Origin: Alistipes sp.
GTDB lineage: Bacteria > Bacteroidota > Bacteroidia > Bacteroidales > Rikenellaceae
Assembly: GCA_017380275.1 (NCBI GenBank)
Contig: JAFOEH010000105.1
Location: 1-8,315, forward strand
Reading direction: 5' to 3'
DNA: 8,315 nt
Under the pieces are notes generated by a model. That model made no database searches. It saw only the letters and a list, made by a program, of their open reading frames with translations, and had not been told where the DNA came from. Shown here one piece after another: positions 1 through 5,690 of the stretch (positions are counted from its first letter, which is position 1; the number at the start of each line of letters is the position of its first letter). The position numbers were made by a program, and so were the translations under genes.

Positions 1-1
1 C

Positions 2-307
2 GAAAAGGAGGCCGCAAAGGAGGCTGAGAAGGAGGCTGCGGAGAACAAGCCCACGCTCGATCCCGAGCAGGAGGCACCCGATGCACCCGACACAGCTCCC
101 GACTCAGTTCCCAATCCTTCGGAGGAGGCTCTGCCGAAGGCTACGCTTGCCACACCCACGCGCTCGGCAATAGCCTTCGACGAGGGTCAGCGCCGATATG
201 CGGCAACCGAGGTGAAGCCGACGGAGGACCCTTCGATGAACCAACCCACGGGAAGTGCCAATTCGCGCGCCTACGCCGACGATGCGCGAGCATTCGGAAA
301 GTATTAA
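2..307 (+). CDS. C-terminal part of a phage protein, probably prohead protease or scaffold (5' partial)
   Basis: An open frame runs from the window edge to TAA at 305-307 and gives the last 101 residues of a protein whose start lies upstream. It begins with a Lys/Glu/Ala run (EKEAAKEAEKEAAE) likely to form a charged helix or coiled coil. A Pro/Asp/Glu/Ser/Thr-rich, probably disordered linker follows (about residues 17-75 of the visible part). It ends in a short tail, DDARAFGKY. No catalytic domain is visible. In tailed phages the gene directly upstream of the major capsid gene usually encodes the head maturation protease or scaffold, and charged low-complexity C-terminal tails are common in such proteins, so this role is inferred from position and composition. 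Another structural protein is possible. The frame is supported by codon choice matching the downstream genes and by the stop falling 50 bases before the next gene. Confidence 0.7.
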   Translation, partial: EKEAAKEAEKEAAENKPTLDPEQEAPDAPDTAPDSVPNPSEEALPKATLATPTRSAIAFDEGQRRYAATEVKPTEDPSMNQPTGSANSRAYADDARAFGKY

Positions 308-357
308 AAACCAACCAAAAAACAGAAACTTAAACCAACAAAAAAACCGTTTTAATT
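308..357 (+). promoter_or_regulatory. A-rich untranslated leader of the capsid gene with an imperfect direct repeat
   Basis: The 50 bases between the upstream stop and the capsid ATG are strikingly rich in A and almost free of G. They contain a 16-base direct repeat, AAACCAACCAAAAAAC at 308-323 and AAACCAACAAAAAAAC at 332-347, which differs at one position and is offset by 24 bases. No Shine-Dalgarno sequence is present; the bases just before ATG are TTTTAATT. In Bacteroidota, A-rich unstructured leaders are associated with efficient translation without Shine-Dalgarno pairing, so this fits a strongly translated structural gene. I see no clear TAnnTTTG promoter box inside it, so transcription probably arrives from upstream. 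Confidence 0.55.
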
Positions 358-1350
358 ATGTCAAGTATTATCGTAAATCCCAAGAACTACACAGGCCACG
401 ATCTGGACAACATCTTCTTCCGCCCCCTTTTGACAGGCCCCTCGGCCGAGTCGCTCGGAATCCGCATCCTCTACAATATGCCTATGCCCACCGTGGTGCA
501 GGTGTGGGATCGCAGCTCGAACGTGCTCACCCCCTACGACGAATCGACAGGCTGGACCGGCAGCGAGAAGACCTCGCACCTGCAGAAGACCATCCCGATG
601 TTCCGTGTCAAGGCCGAGAACGCATTCTCGGCGAGCGACTACTTCTCGACAATCTTCGAGCTTATCACCTCGCGTGCCGACATCAATATGGAGGATCTCT
701 CGGGTACGGAGCTCGAGGCGGCCGAGACCGAGCTCTTCCGCAGAGCCATTGCCGAGTCGATCCGTATGAACCTCTGGCTCGGCGACAAGGGCGGCACACT
801 CTCAACGGGTTACACCAGCTTCGACGGTCTGCTCAAGATCGTGAACGAGCGCTCGGCTCAGAGCAAGTTCCAGTATGCAGCGACCAACCTCTCGACACAG
901 ATCGACAACTACGAGATCTCGGAGGTGCTGGCCAAGCTGATCGACAACGCCAGCCCCCGACTCAAGGGTCTGTTTAACGACGGTCAGGTGGCATTCTTCG
1001 TATCGCCCAAGATCTACTCGCTCTACCAGAGCCATCTGGATTCGACCTTCGGCTCGGCTGCATACCAGGACTACCAGAACGGCCGCAAGCAGTTGATGTT
1101 CCGAGGCTTCCCCATCATCGAGGTGAACCTCAACCCCGCCATCGGCGACTCTGACCTCTCGGAGGATTTCATCATCTTCACCGACCGCCGCAACCTGGTG
1201 ATGGCCGTAAATACGGCCGATAGCCCCGGCTCGGAGATCCGTATGTGGTACAACCCCGACGAGATGGAGAATCGCCAGCGTGCCGTATTCGCAATCGGCT
1301 GCGACATCCTGGACGATGAGCTGGTTTGTACGATGATCGATGCCGAGTAA
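358..1350 (+). CDS. Phage major capsid-like protein (probably HK97 fold)
   Basis: This 330-residue protein is probably the main shell protein of the phage head. Its length suits an HK97-type capsid protein. The layout also fits: an N-terminal arm (about 1-80), a helical acidic segment with subunit-like character (about 90-145, including the stretch AESIRMNLWLGD at 132-143), then a region with DGLLKIV (156-162). The C-terminal half has alternating beta segments typical of the P and A domains: VAFFVSPKIYSLYQ at 211-224, FRGFPIIEVNLN at 248-259 and FIIFTDRRNLVMAVN at 271-285. The pattern 'refolded patch, then a preferred site, then an entry read as density/diagnostic strand' is read by eye; no profile search was possible. 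The start at 358 directly follows an A-rich leader and no better in-frame start is evident. The neighbours support the call: a protease/scaffold-like tail upstream, and a small unknown gene then the portal downstream. The main alternative is another large virion protein. Confidence 0.75.
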   Translation: MSSIIVNPKNYTGHDLDNIFFRPLLTGPSAESLGIRILYNMPMPTVVQVWDRSSNVLTPYDESTGWTGSEKTSHLQKTIPMFRVKAENAFSASDYFSTIFELITSRADINMEDLSGTELEAAETELFRRAIAESIRMNLWLGDKGGTLSTGYTSFDGLLKIVNERSAQSKFQYAATNLSTQIDNYEISEVLAKLIDNASPRLKGLFNDGQVAFFVSPKIYSLYQSHLDSTFGSAAYQDYQNGRKQLMFRGFPIIEVNLNPAIGDSDLSEDFIIFTDRRNLVMAVNTADSPGSEIRMWYNPDEMENRQRAVFAIGCDILDDELVCTMIDAE

Positions 1351-1362
1351 AACCGATAGCCT

Positions 1363-1812
1363 ATGACCGAGAATCTTGCATATAAGCCCGTAGGAGGCCT
1401 GCTTCGAGCCGAACTCTTCGCGCTCGAAGGCTTGAGCTCGGCCGAGGATATGGTGTCGGGAGCAGGGGTAGAGGTGAGCCTTATGGACGACGGCTCCTCA
1501 TACGAGGAGCTGCACTCGGCCGAGGGTTTGCCCGTGAGCGTGCAACACACGCTCACCCTCTGCTCGGATCGCAATCAGGCCCACGAGTGGTTTGACGAGC
1601 AGTGGCTCGCACGCCTCGCTTCGGAGGGCGTGGCGGCACGCGTGACGCTCTCCACGGGGGAGCAGATCGTGCTGGGGCACTCGGAGCGATTCGGCTTCGA
1701 GCAGGCATTGCGACTTCAGTCGCTCAAGTTCCTCTCGGGCAAGAGCCCGAACGACTCGCCCAGGGTGCAGCTTGTGCTGCGATCGCTCGACACTCAATCG
1801 GCACTACGATAG
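1363..1812 (+). CDS. Small phage structural-module protein of unknown function
   Basis: This 149-residue protein sits between the capsid and portal genes, 12 bases after the capsid stop and 21 bases before the portal start, so it is almost certainly co-transcribed with them. It begins with AYKPVGGLLRAELFAL (6-21). A Gly/Glu/Asp-rich segment with SYEELHSAEG follows (46-55), then VSVQHTLTLCSD (58-69), two helices around HEWFDEQWLARLASEGV (74-90), and beta-like strands VTLSTGEQIVLGHS (94-107) and VQLVLRSLD (135-143). There is no signal peptide or membrane segment. The mix of strands with a single helical insert would suit a head-decoration, head-completion or tail-adaptor protein, but this is inference from context and I recognise no named family. 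The sequence gives a vague impression of similarity to hypothetical proteins found beside Bacteroidota phage portals, which I could not check. Confidence 0.8.
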   Translation: MTENLAYKPVGGLLRAELFALEGLSSAEDMVSGAGVEVSLMDDGSSYEELHSAEGLPVSVQHTLTLCSDRNQAHEWFDEQWLARLASEGVAARVTLSTGEQIVLGHSERFGFEQALRLQSLKFLSGKSPNDSPRVQLVLRSLDTQSALR

Positions 1813-1833
1813 TAAAAATCAAAACATTAGACT

Positions 1834-3057
1834 ATGGGAAAGAAGAAAACACGGAGCGTGGTGGCCGTTCAGAACAAGCGTCCATCGTCGCTCTTTGCCA
1901 TATCGGCCGAATCGGTGCAGAGCGACCGCTACTGGCGCTGGGGCGACGACAATATGATGCCCTACGCCCTCTCGCTGATGTCGCGCCGCTCGACCACCCA
2001 CCGCCGAATCATCAACGACAAGGCCGACTACATCGCCGGCAAGGGTTTCTCGTTCAACGACGAGGAGCCACTCCTACGACAGCTCGTTGGCCGAGCCAAC
2101 GGCGCGGGCGATTCGTTGCGCGAGGTGGTCTGCCGCCTGGCCTTCGACAAGGCACTGATGGGAAATGCCTTTTTGGAGGTGGTGACCGACCAGGAGCACT
2201 CGTTCCTCTCGCTCTACCATCAGGATGCCTCGCGCTGCCGCCTTGCGCGTGACAATGAGCACGTCATACTGCACCACAACTGGCAATCGTTCCACGATGA
2301 TGAGGCCTCGACGCTGCCGCTCTACCCCCGATTTGAGAAGCAGGCCGACGGCTCGCTGCGCTCGGTGGTACATTACAAGGAGTATGAGCCGATGTTCTCG
2401 CACTACGGCGTGCCGAAGTACATCGCGGGAATGGGCGTCTCGGCCATCGCCTACAAGACCGACTGCTGGAACATCTCGCGTCTGGACAACTCGTTCCAGC
2501 TCTCGGGCATTATGATGCTCGACGCAGCGACGGACTCTGAGCAGGAGGCCGACGAGATTGTGCGTCAGGCCGAGCGTCACTTTGCGGGTAACCCCGGACA
2601 GGTGATGTTCGTCATCCGCGAAGCGGGCGAGCAGGACAACTCGCGCTTCATACCCGTCGGCTCGAACAACGAGGGCGATTGGAGCAAGCTGCACGACCAG
2701 GCGACGAGCGACATCGTCATCGCCCACTCGTGGTTTCGCTCGCTCAGCGGCTTGGACTACTCGGCAGGCTTCAGCGCCGAGCGCATCCTGCACGAGTATG
2801 AGGTGGCACTCAACACGGTGATTCTGGCCGAGCAGGAGGAGCTGCTCGCACCCATCAAGCAGTGCGTACGAGAGATTCTGGCGGTGGATGCATCATCGCT
2901 CGAGATTGTCAATCGTCCGCCCACGCGCTCGAAGCCAATCTATATGAAGGTGTGGGAGGCACGCAAGGCCGACGGATTGGAGTATGACGAGGAGGATGAG
3001 CGCCAGCAGATGTATCTGTCGGAGATCACGAAGTACAACGTAACCAAAATCAACTGA
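1834..3057 (+). CDS. Phage portal protein
   Basis: This 407-residue protein is probably the portal, the ring through which DNA enters and leaves the head and on which the head and tail join. Several portal-like segments appear in the expected order: DDNMMPYALSLM (38-49), the helix and turn ADYIAGKGFSF (64-74), KALMGNAFLEVV (106-117), the characteristic YGVPKYIAGMGVSAIAYKTD (191-210), FQLSGIMMLD (221-230), and IVIAHSWFRSLSGLDY (294-309), which corresponds to the usual 'I..AH..P..L.G' segment. A long helical C-terminus contains EVALNTVILAEQEELLAPIK (323-342). The length is typical of compact PBSX-type portals. The start follows an AT-rich spacer, and the gene ends with tandem stops TGA TAG. The odd point is its position after the capsid gene. 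I am confident of the family but not of the subfamily. Confidence 0.88.
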   Translation: MGKKKTRSVVAVQNKRPSSLFAISAESVQSDRYWRWGDDNMMPYALSLMSRRSTTHRRIINDKADYIAGKGFSFNDEEPLLRQLVGRANGAGDSLREVVCRLAFDKALMGNAFLEVVTDQEHSFLSLYHQDASRCRLARDNEHVILHHNWQSFHDDEASTLPLYPRFEKQADGSLRSVVHYKEYEPMFSHYGVPKYIAGMGVSAIAYKTDCWNISRLDNSFQLSGIMMLDAATDSEQEADEIVRQAERHFAGNPGQVMFVIREAGEQDNSRFIPVGSNNEGDWSKLHDQATSDIVIAHSWFRSLSGLDYSAGFSAERILHEYEVALNTVILAEQEELLAPIKQCVREILAVDASSLEIVNRPPTRSKPIYMKVWEARKADGLEYDEEDERQQMYLSEITKYNVTKIN

Positions 3058-3062
3058 TAGCT

Positions 3063-3539
3063 ATGGCAGAGATTATAACCCCGTCGGAGGTCATCGCGTT
3101 GGCCTTCGGCGATGGCGAGTATGTAGCCGCGGAGGCCATCTCGCCACTCGATATTGATGCGGCGACGGAGCGCTGGGTAAGGCCCGTTGTGGGCGAGGAG
3201 CTGTTGCAGGCCATCGGCAAGGGCAAGTACTCGGAGCTTAACGAGGAGTACCTAAAGCCCGCCATCGCACTCTTCACGCGCTACATCGTGCAGCCGCGCC
3301 TGAACGCCGCGACCTCGCAGCTGGGGCTGACCGTCCCCACGGGTTCGCACCGCAAGGCGGCCGACGAAAAGGCTCGGGAGGAGCTGATGCAGGCCTTGCT
3401 GAAGAGAGCTCGCACGGCGCTGAAGCGACTCTCGCGACAGCTGGAGCAGCAGGCGGCCGAGATACCCGAATACCGCTCGGCAGAGAACATTCTAAAGCGT
3501 TGCTCGATCGATGGAGGCTTTGTACAGAAGATTTCGTAA
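3063..3539 (+). CDS. Head-tail connector-like protein
   Basis: This 158-residue protein starts five bases after the portal stop and probably helps join the filled head to the tail. Its N-terminal half has the helical layout of gp6-like connector proteins: IITPSEVIALAF (4-15), then helices over 20-50 including ERWVRPVVGEELLQAI (36-51), and ALFTRYIVQPRLN (69-81). The C-terminal half is long, charged and strongly helical (about 97-132, with KAREELMQALLKRARTALKR), and could form a coiled coil. It ends in NILKRCSIDGGFVQKIS. It has no membrane segment and no catalytic motif. The call rests on helix pattern, size and position directly after the portal; I recall a Bacteroidota phage family of this style (DUF6712-like) but could not test the match. 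The last 29 bases overlap the start of the next small gene. Confidence 0.68.
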   Translation: MAEIITPSEVIALAFGDGEYVAAEAISPLDIDAATERWVRPVVGEELLQAIGKGKYSELNEEYLKPAIALFTRYIVQPRLNAATSQLGLTVPTGSHRKAADEKAREELMQALLKRARTALKRLSRQLEQQAAEIPEYRSAENILKRCSIDGGFVQKIS

Positions 3540-3705
3540 CGTGGTGGGGTGGCTGGTGGAGCGGTTTCGTTCGGCACTCTCGACGACGGGGAGCTGGGCG
3601 GTGCAACACTACACCGAGGGCGACCTTCGGACGGGACGAGGCTTGCAACGAAGCCGACTCCGCATAGCCATCAGCCGCCGAAAACATAGAGAGGAGGAGA
3701 GATGA
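3511..3705 (+). CDS. Small basic hypothetical protein overlapping both neighbours
   Basis: This 64-residue frame fills what would otherwise be a 162-base gap between the connector-like gene and the lysozyme-like gene. It overlaps the former by 29 bases and shares an ATGA stop/start overlap with the latter, the type of linkage seen in translationally coupled phage genes. The product is rich in arginine. Residues 3-23 (ALYRRFRNVVGWLVERFRSAL) could form an amphipathic helix, and the C-terminus is highly charged (RRKHREEER). I see no convincing membrane span, signal peptide or known family. Codon choice resembles the flanking genes. A GTG at 3541 is an in-frame alternative start that would remove the overlap. 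It may be a real phage gene, perhaps related to lysis or packaging by position only, or a chance open frame. Confidence 0.5.
   Translation: MEALYRRFRNVVGWLVERFRSALSTTGSWAVQHYTEGDLRTGRGLQRSRLRIAISRRKHREEER
3692..3697 (+). promoter_or_regulatory. Shine-Dalgarno-like AGGAGG before the lysozyme-like gene
   Basis: A perfect AGGAGG lies four bases before the ATG at 3702. Most genes in this window have no such sequence, in keeping with Bacteroidota. It falls inside GAG GAG GAG codons of the preceding small frame, so it could be accidental rather than selected. It does support 3702 as the real start of the downstream gene. Confidence 0.4.
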
Positions 3706-4103
3706 GTCGAGGAATTAGAAACTGCAACCCGGGCAACATACGCCGCTCGAGGGTGCGCTATCGTGGCGAGAAGCACCCGTCGCAAGATCCAGATTTCAAG
3801 CAGTTTGAGTCGATGGCAATGGGCTATCGCGCGATGTTTATCCTGCTGGACACCTATCGCGTAAGGTATGGTCTGAGGAGCATCCGCGAGATGATTTCGC
3901 GCTACGCTCCGCCCACCGAAAACCATACGGCACTCTACATCGAGACGGTGTGCGATCTGACGGGGATGTTACCCGACGAGCAGATCGACACCCGCTCGCG
4001 TCGGGTGATGATCCCCATCGTGTCGGCGATGTCGCGTGTGGAGAATGGCTGCATAGCACGAAAAACAGAGGTCGAGGAGGGGTTCACGCTTACGGGATTC
4101 TAA
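3702..4103 (+). CDS. Phage P5/lysozyme-like protein (peptidoglycan-acting or structural)
   Basis: This 133-residue protein carries the signature of the phage 'structural protein P5'/lysozyme-like family: GIRNCNPGNIR (4-14), then DFKQFESMAMGYRAMFILLDTY (31-52, the 'F.sf..G.rA....l..Y' block), then SIREMISRYAPPTENHT (60-76), followed by ALYIETVCDLTG (77-88). Members of this family act on peptidoglycan as lysins or virion-associated enzymes. The sequence supports the family well, but I cannot point to a confirmed catalytic residue in this copy. There is no signal peptide or membrane segment, so export would need a separate holin or delivery from the virion. The start shares ATGA with the preceding gene and has AGGAGG four bases upstream. 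It is the last gene of the phage-like module. Its domain is about the usual size for the family, and there is no sign of truncation. Confidence 0.82.
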   Translation: MSRGIRNCNPGNIRRSRVRYRGEKHPSQDPDFKQFESMAMGYRAMFILLDTYRVRYGLRSIREMISRYAPPTENHTALYIETVCDLTGMLPDEQIDTRSRRVMIPIVSAMSRVENGCIARKTEVEEGFTLTGF

Positions 4104-4120
4104 AATTTTGTTTATCTTTA
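4103..4120 (+). promoter_or_regulatory. Possible Bacteroidota-type promoter -7 element for comEC
   Basis: Two overlapping candidates match the Bacteroidota -7 consensus TAnnTTTG at seven of eight positions: AAATTTTG at 4103-4110 and TATCTTTA at 4113-4120. A start site near 4125 would give a leader of about 30 bases before the comEC ATG at 4157. I see no convincing TTTG -33 box at the usual distance; the sequence there is GC-rich coding DNA of the preceding gene. The element coincides with the boundary between phage-like and host genes, which argues that comEC is transcribed on its own. Confidence 0.4.
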
Positions 4121-4156
4121 TAGACGCAAAACCGACCTAAACAGAACACCGTAGCG

Positions 4157-5659
4157 ATGATAACCTTCAGCAAGGAAAACATACTCCGCCACCTCGAACG
4201 CCGACCGATGCTCAAAGCGTTGGTGCCGCTTGTCGTGGGCATTCTTTTGGCCGATGGCTACGCCCTGCCTGTGTGGGGTGTGGCGATCGGCTTTGTTGTT
4301 TGCGCTGTGGGGGCTTACATCTTTCGGTCGAGCCGCGCCGAGAGCCTCTACGTTGTGGGTATGGTGCTGACGGCAGGAATGATGGCCACAACGCTGCGCA
4401 GCCTCGGCGAGCAAATTGAGCCGTACGAACAGATTGAGGTTGTGATAGATGACATTACCGCCCGTCGCGGCGACCGTATAATGGGCACGGCCCACGTCGT
4501 AGCCCATCAGAGCGAGCAGGGCACAAGGCGGACAAGAGTTCCGATACGTTTTGTTGCCGACTCGATGGTGGGACTCGTGGCGGGTAATCGGGTGGTCAGC
4601 ACAGCACTGCTTGGTACTTTCGATGACGAGCAGGATTACGGGCGATATATGTCACGTCGTGGTTTTGCGGGGCAGATCGCGCTGCATCCCTACAACATCA
4701 CACAGCATCAGAACTCCTCGCCCACCCTCGCACACCGTCTGCGCTCGGTGGCCGATGAGCATATCGAGCGGCTGCGGCTATCGGATGATGCGCAGCGTGT
4801 GGCAAAGGCTATGGCGATAGGTCAGCGCAGCGAGATAACACCCGCGATAAGAGAGAATTACACCGCCGCCGGAGCGGCCCACCTGCTGGCCGTATCGGGC
4901 CTGCACGTCGGCTTCGTCTGCGTGGTAATAAATCTGTTGCTGTGGTGGTTGCCGCTGCTCAGCAGGGGGCATCTGCTCAGGAGCGCCGTGGTGATTTGCG
5001 CGATATGGCTCTACGCCTCGGTGGCGGGTTTCACGCCATCGGCCACAAGAGCCGCAGTGATGTTCACGGTGATGCAGGCCGCAATCCAGCTCTCGTCGCG
5101 CTCCATATCGGCCAACACGCTATGTTTCACGGCCGTTGTGATGCTCAGCTGGGATGCGAGGATGATCTACGATGCGGGATTTCTGCTCTCTTTTCTCTCC
5201 GTTGCGGCCATCATCGAGTGGGCCGTACCGCTCTGCACACGCCTTCAGCGCCCCAACAACGGATTGTTGCGGCAGGCGGCGTGGTGGGGCGCAGAGTGGC
5301 TGCGCTCGGCATTTGTGGTGAGCCTTGTGGCATCGGTCGCCACAGCGCCGATGGTGGCATATCTCTTTGGGAGGTTTTCGTTCTGGGGCGTGGTGGCAGG
5401 ACCACTGATGGTTGCGCTGACGGCTGCAGCCGTAGGTTCGGTCGTTGTGTGGGTGTTACTCCCCATCGGGGTGTTGCAGGGCGTGGCGAGCGAAGTGATC
5501 GGGAGTCTGATCGGCACGATGAACAACATCGCGGCGTGGTGTGCTCGGGCCGAGGTGATGAGCTTCGAGTGGCAGGCCGAGGGCTGGGTGTGTGCTGGGG
5601 CGTATATTCTTTTTGCATTTATCACCCTCACGGCGTGGGCAATAGAAAAAAAATATTAA
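4157..5659 (+). CDS. comEC: ComEC/Rec2 family DNA-uptake channel protein, short form
   Basis: This inner-membrane protein is predicted to pass single-stranded DNA into the cell during natural transformation. The 500 residues begin with two membrane segments (about 20-56) and a further one near 64-80. A soluble OB-like region follows (about 88-190) that includes the family's YGRYMSRRGFAGQ (161-173). The core competence domain contains AHLLAVSGLHVG (241-252), its most conserved block, and GFTPSATRAAVMFT (291-304). Further membrane segments lie at about 274-292, 338-356, 384-404, 408-436, 438-458 and 474-494. The protein ends right after the last membrane segment in AIEKKY. The metallo-beta-lactamase-like domain found at the C-terminus of longer ComEC proteins (such as the B. 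subtilis type, near 770 residues) is absent, and no such frame follows it here. The start at 4157 precedes the first helix; an ATG at codon 18 is less likely. Whether the bacterium is naturally competent is unknown. Confidence 0.88.
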   Translation: MITFSKENILRHLERRPMLKALVPLVVGILLADGYALPVWGVAIGFVVCAVGAYIFRSSRAESLYVVGMVLTAGMMATTLRSLGEQIEPYEQIEVVIDDITARRGDRIMGTAHVVAHQSEQGTRRTRVPIRFVADSMVGLVAGNRVVSTALLGTFDDEQDYGRYMSRRGFAGQIALHPYNITQHQNSSPTLAHRLRSVADEHIERLRLSDDAQRVAKAMAIGQRSEITPAIRENYTAAGAAHLLAVSGLHVGFVCVVINLLLWWLPLLSRGHLLRSAVVICAIWLYASVAGFTPSATRAAVMFTVMQAAIQLSSRSISANTLCFTAVVMLSWDARMIYDAGFLLSFLSVAAIIEWAVPLCTRLQRPNNGLLRQAAWWGAEWLRSAFVVSLVASVATAPMVAYLFGRFSFWGVVAGPLMVALTAAAVGSVVVWVLLPIGVLQGVASEVIGSLIGTMNNIAAWCARAEVMSFEWQAEGWVCAGAYILFAFITLTAWAIEKKY

Positions 5660-5664
5660 ATTTG
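5657..5664 (+). promoter_or_regulatory. Perfect Bacteroidota -7 box (TAAATTTG) before the DMT gene
   Basis: TAAATTTG matches the Bacteroidota -7 consensus TAnnTTTG exactly and overlaps the comEC stop codon (TAA at 5657-5659). It lies 26 bases before the ATG at 5691, a reasonable leader length. A TTTTG at 5611-5615 is too far upstream to be the matching -33 box, and nothing better is seen at 19-21 bases, so this promoter would rely on the -7 element. The following A-rich leader has no Shine-Dalgarno sequence. Confidence 0.5.
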
Positions 5665-5690
5665 CCGCCCGAAAGAAACACTTTACACAA

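Larger units (their letters stand above)
1..4103 (+). mobile_element. Phage-derived head/structural gene module (right-hand part of a prophage or remnant)
   Basis: Seven same-strand genes with very short gaps or overlaps occupy this stretch. Three have recognisable phage character: an HK97-type major capsid-like protein, a portal protein and a P5/lysozyme-like protein carrying the GIRNxNPGNIR signature. A fourth resembles head-tail connector proteins. The left boundary is outside the window. The right boundary is placed at the stop codon of the lysozyme-like gene, because comEC, a host gene, begins 53 bases later after a promoter-like sequence. I see no integrase, terminase, tail gene or tRNA attachment site, and no obvious attachment repeat at the right edge. 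Codon choice (TCG serine, GAG, CGC, CTC) looks the same as in the neighbouring host genes. It could be an active prophage whose other half lies upstream, a remnant, or a domesticated element. Confidence 0.72.

Noticed and set aside
255..977. A 240-codon open + strand frame overlapping the capsid gene
   Set aside because: It overlaps the capsid gene in another frame for most of its length, gives an Arg/Gln/Pro-rich product with no family features, and is typical of shadow frames in GC-rich DNA.
1602..2252. A 216-codon + strand frame bridging the unknown gene and the portal gene
   Set aside because: It spans a real gene boundary in a third frame and has an Arg/Gly/Ala-rich product; both overlapped genes are better supported.
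2074..2793. A 239-codon antisense frame across the portal gene
   Set aside because: The portal frame has clear family motifs throughout. The antisense product is a low-complexity Arg/Val/Leu-rich sequence with no recognisable domain.
4081..4156. A terminator between the lysozyme-like gene and comEC
   Set aside because: There is a T-rich patch but no stable inverted repeat before it; it reads better as promoter elements.
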